Assembly: GCA_037355855.1 (NCBI GenBank)
Contig: CM074760.1
Location: forward strand, 426,501-490,500
Source of the DNA: Pseudo-nitzschia pungens
Lineage: Eukaryota > Bacillariophyta > Bacillariophyceae > Bacillariales > Bacillariaceae
Length of the DNA: 64,000 nucleotides
Reading direction: 5' to 3'
Positions 43,568 to 54,736 of this stretch are shown here, in pieces. Position 1 is the first letter of the stretch, and each line of letters begins with the position of its first letter. Under the pieces are notes generated by a model that did no database searches, had not been told where the DNA came from, and saw only the letters and a list, made by a program, of their open reading frames with translations. The translations under genes were made by a program, and so were the position numbers.

Positions 43568-44667
43568 AATGGTATTGATGATTACGTGTACTTTATCTTT
43601 CGCACTTTTTGGATGAAGTTCGTTTCGAGATGGATGATTGATGATTGGTGATTGATGCGACAGGAATCAGTACCGGTACGACTAGGAACGAGGAACGAGG
43701 ACAAAAAAGAACGTCAAAGTGGAAAATTGACGTGATGCCGACAATGGATGACGATGGGTGACACTGATAAGGGCGCTTCAACTTTTGTTATTGATTTTCT
43801 AACCGTCTGATAACGTACAATTACTTGCATCAATCTGTAAAACCTTCGAACTTGAGAGGATGCCGGGACGAGACGAGTACAGGGTAAACCTTACCAGTAT
43901 ACCGGTAGGCACTTGTACTCGTAAGAATTATGATGAATTACTTCTACCAGTGTCATTATTTCGTCCCCAGACACAATTCGATACTGTATTCAATACCGTT
44001 CTCTTCGATACATACATTCATGACACAATGGATATATAAAAAGAAAAAATTAATGATAATGTCATAGTTGAACGAACACGTGGCGATGTTTTATAATACC
44101 TTCTGTGTTTATTGGATGATCATTCTCTTCTTCATGATACTCTCTCTGTGTCTCCGTTCTCTTCAGCCATTTATTTTTCGGCAAATTATTGGATATTCTC
44201 CACTCAAGGAGTATTAATACAAGTATGCTGAAAACTGAGCTCGTATCGGTATGTACTTCAGCTATTATAACTGCTCACCTGGGTGGCCATTGTAATTATT
44301 TCATTTCTATCATTGGTACCCAAAAGATCTCAAACAATAGAACACAAAGGAGTACGAAACAAAATTTCAGGGCAGGATTACCGGTTCCAGAAACAAGATT
44401 CTTTCTTTCACTTTTGCTCCGTGATTAACCTTACACGGTACTACCGTTGCCACCCTGTGATCCTTCTTACCATAGGAACAACGTGTACAAAGTCTCTTAT
44501 GCCGTTGTTTGAATCAATCTCTAATTATTCTGACACGAACGAAGCACGGTATTTTGTTCTGTTACGCAAGAAATACAACCGTCTAAAAAACTCCGTCCCA
44601 CCCTTGCGGAATCGTTCTTGTACAAGCGATTCTTCTGCATCCCCGAACCGTGAACCATTGAAGGAAA
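43568..44667. other. intergenic, no gene seen
   Basis: AT-rich, with AACCTTACCAGTATACCGGTA at 43889-43909. No supported ORF. Confidence 0.5.
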
Positions 44668-46085
44668 ATGGCCGAAACAGAGTCAGAGGTAGATGTATCG
44701 GCTGCCGATGAATCGGCTGACATAACAATGTTTATTCTGTGGTACCCTCGTGTCGTCGGATTAGTGTCGTTTGTAAGCAGCCTTTGTATGCTTCGGCCGG
44801 CATACAAAAATCGCAAATATCTATTTCATCGCCTCGCCTTTGGTAAGATCTGTGTGGTAAAGAACCGAAGCTCGCTGCCGTGGATCTCTAGCAGAGGGGA
44901 ATCAATCGCTTTCTAGAATAGTCCATCTATTCAAATACCGCTCATACGTTGTTTTCTTGCTTTTCCCAACCGAAACTATTCGACACGTCGAACACAACAT
45001 GTTGGTGCTCGTATCAGCGATGGCTTTTTATGGATTGATTTTTGGCATATGTCTGATGATCGGGAGTTTGGCCATTCCGAGGGATTATGACGAATATCAC
45101 AACAATGTGGGAACAGTCGGAACGTGCACTGCACAGGGCGTTTTCTGGCAGTTCTCGTTCTTCTCGGGAGTGCTCTACTATTGCAGTTTCTCCGTATGTA
45201 GTTACGTTGGAGTGTTGAACAGATTCGAATCAAAGAAATATCTGTGGTGTGAAAGATGGATACACGGCTTGATACACTTATTTTCGGCTTGTTACATAGT
45301 ATCTACTCTAGCTTTAGAAGGGTATAATCCCGTGGTCAACTTGTGCAGATCAAGTGATTATCCAAGAGATTGCACTGTTTCACAAGATACTTGAATGTCA
45401 ACGAGGAGAACTCTCCGGTGCCACAGCAATTTTTCTTTACTCTGTTATTCCCTTTCTGCTATTTGTGCTACTCCCAACATCATTCATGATTGCACTCTAT
45501 CTCAAGATCAGGAACCAGCAGCAAGCTCGAGCAGAGCGACAACAAACACGCCTCTCATATTTTATCTTGCCGAGCGAAATATTGTGGCAATCCTGTATCT
45601 ATCTTGGTGTTTTGTACTGGGCGATGGTGCCAATGGTTATCTCTCTCTCTTTGAACTCATTTGGGAAACAAACACACGATTTTCCAAAACTTTTACTCTT
45701 TTTTGGCATCAACGTGGCACTCTTTTTCGTTTTTTCGTCGCTGGCGTACTGGTTCTTTACGGTAGAGTCGAAGAACAATTTGAATTTCATTGCGGATGCT
45801 TCAAGGGAATCCACAACGCAATCGAAGAGGACGGAGGCTGGTGTCTTCGGTAACAAGACGGACGGAGAAAGCAAATCGGAAGGCGATACTCCACCTGTTA
45901 CCGCTACTGTTCCGGAAGACAGAAGGTCGTCGCTGAAAAGGTCGTCCCGATACAGCTTTAATATTTTCGACGGAACCAATGCGTCGGGAAAGTTTTCGGA
46001 ATTCGTTTACGCTGGTGATTCCGATGACGAAATCGTCGACAACGAGGAAACAATGTATTGGAGTTCCCTCCAAGACCGCGTATGA
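44668..46085 (+). CDS. diatom-type seven-helix receptor-like protein, two exons, one frame break
   Basis: Start ATG 44668 (MAETESEVDV). Helix 1 (TMFILWYPRVVGLVSFVSSL) is followed by YLFHRLAF. A 175-nt intron (44843-45017, donor GTAAGA, acceptor TATCAG) then joins HRLAF to AMAFYGLIFGICLMIG, restoring helix 2. The family hallmark GTCTAQG precedes helix 3 (WQFSFFSGVLYYCSFSVC). Helix 4 and a Cys-containing second loop (NPVVNLCRSSDYPRDC) follow. The frame then meets TGA at 45392-45394; coding resumes one nucleotide later (ECQRGELSGATAIFLYSVIP) and covers helices 5-7 (ending LLLFFGINVALFFVFSSLAY). The cytosolic tail has about 100 Ser-rich residues. The corrected length is about 413 residues. The ligand is unknown. 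It is either a pseudogene, an assembly insertion, or +1 frameshifting at ACT-TGA. Confidence 0.75.
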
Positions 46086-46757
46086 AGGCGCGCTATGAAC
46101 AACCGTAGATCGAGCCGAATCCATCGAGCGCGGACCAAATCAGGAGGTTCTTGTTTTTGTCTTGAACGAGAGCCTTTTCTGATCGATGAGAAGACCAGGA
46201 AACGGTGTTCGTTGCACAAAACTCGTGTTCCGTGCACAAACGAGGATGGAATGCGCAATGAGACGATTGTTAGATACCAACTACCACTAGGACGATAGGT
46301 GCTATGAATTCCAATTGCTGTTCCGGAACTGTGCACTATAGATCGTAAGTCTTAATGCCTCATCGTTTGATTGAACAATCCAAACCATAACAAGTTGTCG
46401 TACGACGGGATGCAATTTCTATTTTACGCGGCGCTGCCATACGCCCTGTACCTCAATTCCACGCGTCGTGAGAAAGGTGGTACTTCTCGCATTTCTGCAG
46501 AGAGGGCTACAGAGGACCTGTTCTGTCACAAAAATTGTTTCTCAACCGGATGATGGTGATGGATTCAGAGCGATTGCCGAAGAAAAAGTTCTTTGTTTTA
46601 GCTCTGTCCTGTAGATTCATCGTGATGCTGGATAGAAGAAGGTCAAACGCGATGACTTTCACTAGGCAGGAATGCATCGTTGTCAATTGCTTCTTGTGTC
46701 GCTTTGCATCTCATAAGGTTACTAGTAGGACTATGCATTGAATAGTATGGCTTGGAA

Positions 46758-46860
46758 TTGGTGTCACTCTATTGGTGTCACTCCATTGGTGGTGTCACTC
46801 CATTGGTGTCACTCTATTGGTGTCACTCCATTCATGGTCTCGCTCCATTGGTGTCTCTTC
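46758..46860. repeat. 15-18-bp minisatellite (GGTGTCACTCCATT)
   Basis: About six units of TTGGTGTCACTCCATT with small variants (TCTATT, GGTGGTGTC, ATGGTCTCGC). Confidence 0.85.
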
Positions 46861-46906
46861 ACTGCTGGTGTTAGTGCGAGACTAGAGACATAGACAACAA
46901 ATGTGG

Positions 46907-47080
46907 CTACTAGTACATACTCCTACTAGTAGTACTAGTAAAGACATAGTACAAATTACTAGTACTAGAGGATGGGAACTCAATCATGTGGTACTACTAG
47001 TACTACTACTACTAATACTAGAAGAGCTCGTCTTATGTTTCTTTGTTGTTTCCTCTCCTCCTACTACTACTACTAGTATT
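46907..47080. repeat. degenerate ACT/AGT triplet island
   Basis: Patches at 46907-46940, 46957-46970, 46990-47020 and 47060-47080, in both orientations, each around ACTAGT. Confidence 0.65.
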
Positions 47081-48026
47081 TATTTTGACGACAAGGGGAA
47101 GAAATACTAAAGACAATTGAAAACAGAATGACAATGCAGGATTTGCATCATGATTACTACGAAGTACAAATGAAAAGATTGATCTTGGTAAATTCTGACA
47201 TAAAAAGCTGAAGAAGTTATCTTTTTCAGGTATCATTCTCATGGTTCTTGTTATTCGATTTGTGTTCTTGCAAGTCGGAACATGATCCTCCATTCGAGTA
47301 AGGCTTATTGTAACGTACAGCACTGTATGGATATGGACAATGGATACTCGTAGTACGGTACGTACGTACGTCGTACGAATTTATCGTTGCTTTTTATTGT
47401 TGTTTGTTTGTTTGCAACAACTACATCATATGTATCATACCTATGAGGATACTAATACCCGATGTGACGAATGATGAACGATGTACATATGTCACTAGTC
47501 AATAAACATACATGAAGTAGGTATTACATCATAGTAATTCGTAATTTACCGACCTGCACGATTGATTCATTCATTCTTTTGAACGTCGCACGCAAAAACC
47601 TTGTACGAACAGAAGTAAGGTTTACGGTAGAGAATATCTTGCATACCGGAAGAGGAGCAATAGAAAGGAACAAAAAACAGGAGATGTTAGTGGTAACCTT
47701 ACGGATACAAGTATGGGGTAGAAAAAGACTACAACACCAACCACATCCCTGTTCCCCTCTTGTTTCAGATAGTATTAACAATAATACGTTTAGGTGGCAT
47801 CCAAGACTTGTCATTGACCGGATTGCCCCAGTTTTGGTGTCGGACAGGATACGTATTGTACAGGATTGTATCGAGTATCGAGTCGCGGGTATTCGCGCCG
47901 TTTCCTACCGTTCTACCGGTACGGGTGGGAGATCTGGGAACAAGGACATTCAGCCAGCGGTGATCGGGCAAAGAATATTTAACTTAGCTTCAATCGATCG
48001 ATCTGATCGTTCTCGATCGAATCGTC

Positions 48027-49531
48027 ATGCCTTTCTCCTCCTCTTGCTCTCGCTTGCGGACAAAGCAGTGGTCTCTGTTGGCCACTGCGTTGGTTTTCCT
48101 GCCGCTTGTGGCAACCTACTGGAGCATCTTTCGGTGGCTAGCAGCGGAGCAATGCATTCTCTATCGGCCCATTGATGCGACAACCAACAGCACCACTCGC
48201 TTCTCAGCAACAGCGGCAGAAAGAACATCAACGACGAACCGCGAGTCCTCGATCGGAGGCCTCGTGTGCCAGGGGAGAAGTACCGCTTTGGTTTCGCTTC
48301 GCAGCCAACAACCCTACGTCATCGACTTGCAGAGCCCGCCCAGCATTGCCCGATTGGTCACGGCGATTGCTAATCCCTCTGACGAGGACAATGGGGGGAT
48401 GGGAGCGCTCCGACTGCGACCGCAACGGCAACGGCAACGGCAACTGCAACTGCAGCGTCGCGCAACCGAAACCATGTACCATCCGGAGGAACAGCGATTC
48501 GACTATGGAAACGACTCTCCGTGGTCAATGGCAGCGTTGTTTGGGATTTTGGGCCCTCCGCGTTCGACCGAATCGCACAGAGAGGGGGATTCTCAAAAGA
48601 CCAACACAGAGACGTACGCAGACACCGGATACGGCTTTCGGCGGAACCCCAACCACCGCTCCGGACCCCGATCGGTCTCGGTTCCGGTTGCCACCTATTT
48701 GTGGCTGGCCATCAATGTCGGCCTCTACGCTTGGTACTGGCATCACAAGGTTGACCCAAGCACCGTGGCCCTGGATGGAAGCCTGCTTGGACTCGGGAGC
48801 AGCAGTAGCAGTAGCAACGGCAATAGCAACGGCAATAGCAATAGCGACGGCAACAGTGACTTTGGGAGGGCACTCAGCGGGAACCTGGCCCACTTTGAGA
48901 TCTGGCACCTGGGACTCAACGCCATGTCTCTGATGTCGCTGGGAGAATCTCTCGAAATCACCGCCACTTTGGTTTCGGGAGGCAGCATCGGGATGGTGCT
49001 GTGGACGGCTTCTTTCTTGGCGCTCACCACCCTGGTGGTGGTCGGAGGCCATCTTGCCCTCGCCAAGCTCCGAACCGGCGTTCGGCAGCCCCAGCGGTTT
49101 CCGTCGATGGTGGGATTTTCCGGGATACTCTTTTGCTGGTCGGTGGCCACGGCCCTCTCGCTGCCGGAATCCGCGGCGATCTGTCCGATCCCGGTTCTGA
49201 CCAGCGTCTGCTTCGAGACGCATCGCTCCCGCAACGGCTGGTCCTTCAGCTGGGCCCCGCTGGTGCAGCTGGCAATGGTCCAGATGGTGCTGCCCCGCGC
49301 GAGTTTTGCCGGGCATCTTTCGGGACTGACGGTGGGATTTTTGTGGCACTGGAAGCTCCTCCCCCCCCTGGACTGGTCGCAGCCCTGCGTCTCGTACCCG
49401 GTGCTGTGGGCGGTCGGCAAGTACGGCTTGCACCGGTGGGGAGCGGACCCGGAGGCGGGCGGCACCGCCAATCCCTGGTGGTCCGATCCAGCGGAGAGCA
49501 ATCGCTACGGCGACGGGCACGTCCTGGGGGC

Positions 49532-49568
<37 letters not shown>

Positions 49569-50525
49569 AACATCATCGGCAGCAGCAGCGGCAGCCACCA
49601 CCGATGGGGATCGTCGTCCGAGTCCCGTGACGAAAGTCTCCGCGCGTGGCTGCGTGTCCTGCGCAGCGCGCTCGGGATCCACTGGATCGGAATGGCACTG
49701 ACCTTTCGCCGTTCGGGATTGCTGTTTTTGGGCTGCTGGGACAGCATTGCGGTGTCGGAGCTGCTGTTGTTCCTGCTCTTTTCGCTCCTGGTGCGGGCAA
49801 AGGAGGCAACGGGTAGCGGCGGTAGCCACGGATATGGACAAGGATACGGATACGTACACGGACACGACTCCCACGCCGCGGCGGTGGATTCTCCGTGGGC
49901 CTCGGTGGGGATCCTGGGCCGTGCCTACGTTGCCTTTGCCCTCATCGCTCTGGTCACGGACTCGATGACTATTGGGGGATGGTGGGCCACCGGGAGTGGC
50001 CCGCGTCCGTGGTCGGTGGGATCCTTCCTTTTCGTGTTGCGGTTGGCGCTCTGGGTGCTCTCGATATCGACCGCCTGCCATGTGCTGGACCGTTCCAACG
50101 AGCTGCAGCGCCGCTCGCAAACAACCGCGTCCGCCGGAAGCATCAACCGTTGTGGCGGCGGCGGCATCTGGACCCACGTGCTGGGATGGTCGGTGCTGAT
50201 CGATCCCTGCGCTTCGCTCGGTTCCACCTGTGTGGCGGCGTGGACTCGTTCCGCCTACGATTCCTCTTCCTCCTCCCTTAGGGACTTTCACACCATCGGT
50301 GGCGGGATCGCACTGGGGTCATCGACGACGACGACGAACAGCGGCAGCGAACGGCCGGACCGGAGGGAGCTCAGTGCGAGGCGCGCCAAGCTGTTTTCTG
50401 CGAAGCGAAACGCTGGCGCCGCTTCCACTCGTCGCGGTGCTTCCGGAGACCAAGTCGACGACGGGGTCTGCCAGCGGTGGCAGCAGCAATGCCAATGCCA
50501 ATGCCAATGGCAACAGCAGCGGTGA
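48027..50525 (+). CDS. rhomboid family intramembrane serine protease with large insertions
   Basis: 832 residues from ATG 48027. The first helix (LLATALVFLPLVATYWSIF) is followed by a ~180-residue soluble segment with an Arg/Gln run. The rhomboid core spans about 220-450: helix VATYLWLAINVGLYAWYW, then WHLGLNAMSL at 293-302 (HxxxN oxyanion motif), GFSG with catalytic Ser365, and AGHLSG with catalytic His430. The Ser-His dyad is therefore intact. A Ser/Asn-rich run (256-277) interrupts the first loop. After the core come a Ser/Asn/His-rich loop and three or four additional helices (for example GLLFLGCWDSIAVSELLLF), and a basic tail. It cleaves membrane proteins within the bilayer; substrates are unknown. 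The C-terminal helices exceed the usual 6-7 of rhomboids. Confidence 0.85.
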
Positions 50526-50699
50526 GGATGCATCGGCCTTGGTCTGAAACCAAAGGATGCATGCATGAATGCATGCATGCATGCAAGCAAGCGTACCAAG
50601 AGGTTTCATGATTCGGAGACGCAACTGTATCGGTCCGATCCGTGAGGAAAACAAGCGGAGTCATCGCCCGAGGTCTCGAAAGTCCAACCGTCAACCATT

Positions 50700-51320
50700 T
50701 CACCGTTCCCCCGCTCGGTTTTGGAAACCGAAACGATGGCTCAATGCGATGCACTTTATGATGCGATGCGATGCGATGCATGATGCGATGCGATGCATGA
50801 TGCGATACGATGAGATACCAAGTGATGAGCAAAAGGATGGTTGGTCCCGAATTCTCGGCCCGCCAAACGCCGAGGGAAACGCCTAGGGAATGAATCCGCG
50901 TGCGGTCGGTCCAGCGTTGCGCACTGTCCTCCAGCTTGGTTTTGGAAACCGAAACGATGGCTCGATGCGATGCATGATGCGATGCAATGCGATGCGATGC
51001 GCTGCAATGTTGCGCGATGCGATGCGATGCGATGCGATGCGATGCAATGATGAAAAGGACGGTTGGTTTCGAATTCCCGGTCCACCAAACGCCGAGGGAC
51101 TGAATCCGCTTGCGGTCGGTCCAGCGTTGCGCATTGTCCTCCAGCTCGGTTTTGGAAACCGAAACGATGGCTCGATGCGATGCATGATGCGATGCATGAT
51201 GCGATGCAATGATGAAAAGGACGGTTGGTTCCGAATTCTCGGCCCGCCAAATGCCGAGGTAATGAATCCGCGTGCGGTCGGTCCAGCATTGCGCACTCGC
51301 ACGGACGGCAAAACGTCCAA
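50700..51320. repeat. tandem repeat of about 210-220 bp with (GATGC)n tracts
   Basis: The palindrome CGGTTTTGGAAACCG recurs at about 50716, 50937 (one mismatch) and 51147. Each copy is followed by ACGATGGCTCGATGCG, a variable GATGC/ATGATGC tract, then AAGGACGGTTGG, CCAAACGCCGAGG and GTGCGGTCGGTCCAGC. About three full units and one partial. Confidence 0.85.
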
Positions 51321-51514
51321 TGAATGCTAACGAATCGACGACTCGCAGCGTTTTGCTATTTTTTTTCGGAAGGGTGCTCGGCAACGTGCGATTCCTCCTT
51401 AATTCGTTCGTTCTTCGGACCTTGACCAACAAACCAATCATGGCAGAACCCACGGGCAGGAACGAATCCGCGAGGTTGCGTTGAAAGTAGAACGAATCAA
51501 TCGTCGCAAGCTAT

Positions 51515-51551
51515 CTTGCTATCTATCTATCTATCTATCTAGCTAGCTATC
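51515..51551. repeat. (CTAT)n microsatellite
   Basis: About eight CTAT units grading into CTAGCTAGC. Confidence 0.85.
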
Positions 51552-51689
51552 AACACGTACGGATCCCATCGGCACCCCGTTCCGAACGTATTGGAACGGT
51601 CGGCGAAAGTCTCCGGGGTGCCGAATCGCCATTCCGACCGAATAGCCGCAACCGAACGGACTCGACTCGATAGGTGATTCCATTCGATT

Positions 51690-52110
51690 TGATATAATTC
51701 AATTCAATTCAATTCAATTCAATTCAATCCCATTCGATTCAATATCAATTCAATTCGATGCGATTCGTTTCAATTCAATTCCATTTGAATTAATTTCTTT
51801 CGATTCCATTCAATTTCTTTCCATTCAATTTCTTTCCATTCAATTCGATTCGATTCGATTCGATTCCAATTCCAATTCAATCCAATCCAATTCCATTCCA
51901 TTCAATTTAATCCAATCCAATCCAATCCAATCCAATTCAATTCAATCCTATTTTTAATTTCAATTCCATCCAATTCAATTCAATTCAATTCTGTCTCGTC
52001 CCATCCCGTCTCGTCCCGTTCCGTTCCGTACCGTTCCGTTCTGTTCCGTTCCGTTCCGTTCGATTCCATTCCATTCCATTCCGTTCCGTTCCATTCAATC
52101 CAATCGATCG
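51690..52110. repeat. pentanucleotide array (TTCAA/TTCCA/TTCCG)
   Basis: About 420 bp of degenerate pentamers, mostly CAATT at the left, CCAAT/CAATC in the middle, and CCGTT/CCATT at the right. The composition drifts gradually from AT-rich to GC-richer units. Confidence 0.85.
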
Positions 52111-52691
52111 CAACGAAACAGAATTTTGCAAAACCGGTCATCATAGTACAGTACCAATGTTTGGAACCCAATCAAATCACTCCGGTGAATTCGGAGGTCG
52201 AAGGAAATTCGGACGAAGGAAATCATCCATCCGTTGCGGTGTTTTCCGTAGAATTCGCACGGAAATGGACGCGAGAGTTTCCGTTTTTGAGACGATCACC
52301 GCACGGTTCGGTTCGGTTCGGTTCGGTTCGGTTCGTTTGCGGCGGAAAAAAATCCCCCACCAATTGCGCGGGTTGGTAATGGGCGGTTCGTTGCGAGAGC
52401 AGTGGTTCCCGACGACGTCTCTTATCGACAAAAGGAAAGAACGCGATGCCGATCGCGGAACTCGTTTGAGCGATTACGAAGGAGGGAACCAACAAGATTG
52501 ATGGATGCGGGCCGTTTGGCGCCGACGTCCCGCCATACCGTGAATCAGTTGCTGCTGCAAATTACTTGTAGTAGACGAATCTATAGTAGGAATAGCAACC
52601 ATGGAAGTGGTACAAGTAGTTGCAAATAATAATGATACTACCGTAATCGTCTACTGCGCTACTATGTATTGTATGGTTCGGTCGGTCCATC

Positions 52692-53468
52692 TCACTCCGA
52701 GGGCTCGGAGGAACCACCCGCGGACATGCCAATCTCCAGTCCCAGCGCAAAGAGGTAGAGTCCCTGAATGGCCATGGGAGACGACTTGTTGTTGGTGTTG
52801 TTGTTGCTGTTGCCCCCGTTCTTGCCGAGGACGGCCTCGAGCAGGCCGTCCCTGAGTCCCACCCGATGCACCGTGATGTGCTCGCCCTCGTCGGGTTGGG
52901 CCTCGACGCTCGACGCGTCTCGGTTGTACGGATTGTCCAGGTCCACGACCACCACCACGACGTGGACCGTCTCGTCCGACAATCCCGGGGACATGCAGAC
53001 GGCTCCGGAGACGGTCGGGGGGATCCTGCAGGCTTCCCCGACGTAGCCCGTCTCCTCCCGGAGCTCCCGGAGAGCGGCTCGCTCGGGGGTTTCCCCCTCG
53101 TCGATGAGGCCGGCCGGGAATTCCAGCGTGGGCCTTCCGACGGGGGGCCGGTACTGCTCCACCAGGAGCGTGTCCAGGGTTTCGTCCGGGTCCGAGTCGG
53201 AGTTAGAATTATCGTCGTTGTTCCCGGTGGGATTCTTGTACGGGCGCTTGAGCAGGGGGATGATGACGACGGCGTCCGCCGAATCCGAGCCCTTCTTGGT
53301 GGTCCGGGTGGCGCGGTCCCACTTTCGCTGCCTTCCCTCGATGTCGGTGTACGAGAGGGTTTCCAGCCTGAGCCAACGGGTGCTGGCGATCGTCTCGGTT
53401 CCGTCGATGCGGGGGAGATCTAAATTGGAATTGGAATTGGAATTGGATGCTGATGGTGACGACGACAT
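52692..53468 (-). CDS. Nudix hydrolase, ADP-sugar pyrophosphatase (NUDT5-like)
   Basis: 258 residues from ATG 53468. A Ser/Asn-rich first 20 residues precede a Nudix domain. The Nudix box reads GLIDEGETPERAALRELREETGY with all expected Gly and Glu residues (GX5EX7REUXEEXGU), preceded by PTLEFPA. The downstream CMSPGLSDETVHV matches the NUDT5/ADP-ribose pyrophosphatase branch, which hydrolyses ADP-ribose to AMP and ribose 5-phosphate using Mg ions. An Asn/Asp-rich insert (about 85-98) and an Asn run near the end are low-complexity additions. The open frame extends upstream without an ATG, into (TG)n and (GTGTGAG)n sequence, so 53468 is the only sensible start. No targeting peptide is evident. 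Confidence 0.9.
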   Translation of the reverse strand: MSSSPSASNSNSNSNLDLPRIDGTETIASTRWLRLETLSYTDIEGRQRKWDRATRTTKKGSDSADAVVIIPLLKRPYKNPTGNNDDNSNSDSDPDETLDTLLVEQYRPPVGRPTLEFPAGLIDEGETPERAALRELREETGYVGEACRIPPTVSGAVCMSPGLSDETVHVVVVVVDLDNPYNRDASSVEAQPDEGEHITVHRVGLRDGLLEAVLGKNGGNSNNNTNNKSSPMAIQGLYLFALGLEIGMSAGGSSEPSE

Positions 53469-54108
53469 GTTAGTGGTGCGGGGATTGGTTCTGGGTGTGG
53501 CTTGGGTTTGGGTTTGGGTTTGCGTTGCTTGTGTTTTACGAGTACGGAGATTTTCCGTTTGCTGCGATGCCCGAGGGACCGAACGATGTGTGTGTGTGTG
53601 TGAGTGTGTGAGTGTGTGAGTGTGTGCGTGTGTGCGAGCGTGTGTGTAGGCGAGTACTAGACTCGAGGAGTGGTACTTGTAAGTAAGTTTAGTGTTGCGT
53701 GCGCTGCCGAAGCCTTGCCGACGAGGAACGGAGAACGCAAGGAAAAAAAGCCAAAGAAGAAAATCGAGGACCGGATCGATGGGAGGGAGAAACGACGCTG
53801 CAGAGTGGTGCTCTTCGGCCGGACTCGGATTGGCATGGGAAGTCCTTGTTGGGCTTCGTTTTGTGGGTGATAAGGATGGTGATGGTGATGGTGATGGTGA
53901 TGATGGTGATGGTGATGATGGTGACAGTGATGATGATATCGTTGTCTGTGATCTTGGAACTCCGAGTCCGAAGTCGGAGGCACAATCCAAGCGATTGTTT
54001 TCTTGTCGTTAAATTTCCCTTCGATCTATGTCCAAGACTACGGAAATATCATGCTTGACAGCAATTGTGGAACGAAAATTTGACCGCGGAATCAACGCGA
54101 AGCATGAC
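53469..54108. other. intergenic with TG and GATGGT repeats
   Basis: Contains a GGGTTTGGGTTTGGG-like run near 53500-53520, TGTGTG/GAGTGTGTG repeats at 53586-53645 and (GATGGT)n-like repeats at 53871-53935. These lie on the 5' side of the Nudix gene. No other gene was seen. Confidence 0.5.
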
Positions 54109-54180
54109 TCCGGTATGATGTAGGTGGTTAGCATACTTGCCTCTCACGCAGGATACCAGGGTTCGAGTCCCTGTACCGGA
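54109..54180 (+). tRNA. tRNA-Glu (anticodon CUC)
   Basis: A 72-nt cloverleaf. The acceptor TCCGGTA pairs with TACCGGA. The D-arm contains GGTGGTTAGC. The anticodon stem CTTGC/GCAGG encloses the loop CTCTCAC (anticodon CTC). The T-arm CAGGG-TTCGAGT-CCCTG is perfect. Internal A and B boxes are present, and a T6 pol III terminator lies at 54185-54190. No intron, and CCA is not encoded. Confidence 0.95.
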
Positions 54181-54664
54181 ATTCTTTTTTGCTTCGACGG
54201 GTGGCATCAGTCGGCACTCGGGGATGATGTTGTTTTGCCGGAAACATGCTTCCTCTTGCGTGCGTCGCGCTTGCAACAACGAACGGAGCGACGTCGGGGT
54301 GTCGGTCCTCTCTCGTCGTTGCAGTAACATTATTTAATGTTTTACGGTAATTACTTCAGCGTTTCGCAGTCGCTTCTCGGAATGCACTAGAGGATCCTAA
54401 CCCATTCGCACGCCACCGGCATACGGTAGCACCAGGAGCGACTACAAAAAGAAAGATAGTAATGCTTACTACTAGTAGGACTACCACTAGTAGTCGTAGG
54501 ATAAAGTTCTTGTTGGTGGCAGCAGGACTAGCGAGTAAGGCTTAGTCTTGTAGCTGAACTAAAGAGCTGGTTGCCCTTCATACCAATGCGCCAAGACCTT
54601 TCGAAGAACGTATGTGAGATTGAAAAATGACAGCATCGGCGATCCTCATCCAACAACTGATCAA

Positions 54665-54736
54665 TCCGATATGATGTAGGTGGTTAGCATACTTGCCTTT
54701 CACGCAGGATACCAGGGTTCGATTCCCTGTATCGGA
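54665..54736 (+). tRNA. tRNA-Glu (anticodon UUC)
   Basis: A 72-nt cloverleaf nearly identical to the upstream tRNA. The acceptor is TCCGATA/TATCGGA with a compensated change, and the anticodon loop is CTTTCAC (anticodon TTC). The T-loop is TTCGATT. A T6 terminator lies at 54765-54770. The pair lies 484 bp apart and probably arose by duplication. Confidence 0.95.

Larger units (their letters stand above)
46086..48026. other. intergenic with minisatellite and ACT/AGT island
   Basis: No supported gene. The repeats are listed separately. GTAAGGTTTACGG and GTAACCTTACGG words occur at 47615-47700, upstream of the rhomboid gene. Confidence 0.5.
50526..52691. other. satellite-rich intergenic region
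   Basis: Holds a ~215-bp tandem repeat, a CTAT microsatellite and a long pentamer array (listed separately). A 360-codon frame on the minus strand (50371-51453) is an artefact of the tandem repeat. No supported gene. Confidence 0.55.

Noticed and set aside
45354..45394. A very short intron (55-65 nt) to explain the receptor frame break
   Set aside because: The only GT-AG pairs would remove the conserved loop text NPVVNLCRSSDYPRDC and have poor donors; a single-nucleotide skip fits better.
48525..50291. 588-codon minus-strand frame opposite the rhomboid gene
   Set aside because: A high-GC shadow of the rhomboid reading frame, low in hydrophobic residues and without any domain.
50371..51453. 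360-codon minus-strand frame
   Set aside because: Its protein repeats (Ser-His-Arg-Ile-Ala-Ser) are a direct translation of the GATGC tandem repeat.
53495..53525. GGGTTT-like run as an interstitial telomere
   Set aside because: Only four or five imperfect units (GGGTTTGGGTTT); it is better described as a simple repeat upstream of the Nudix gene.
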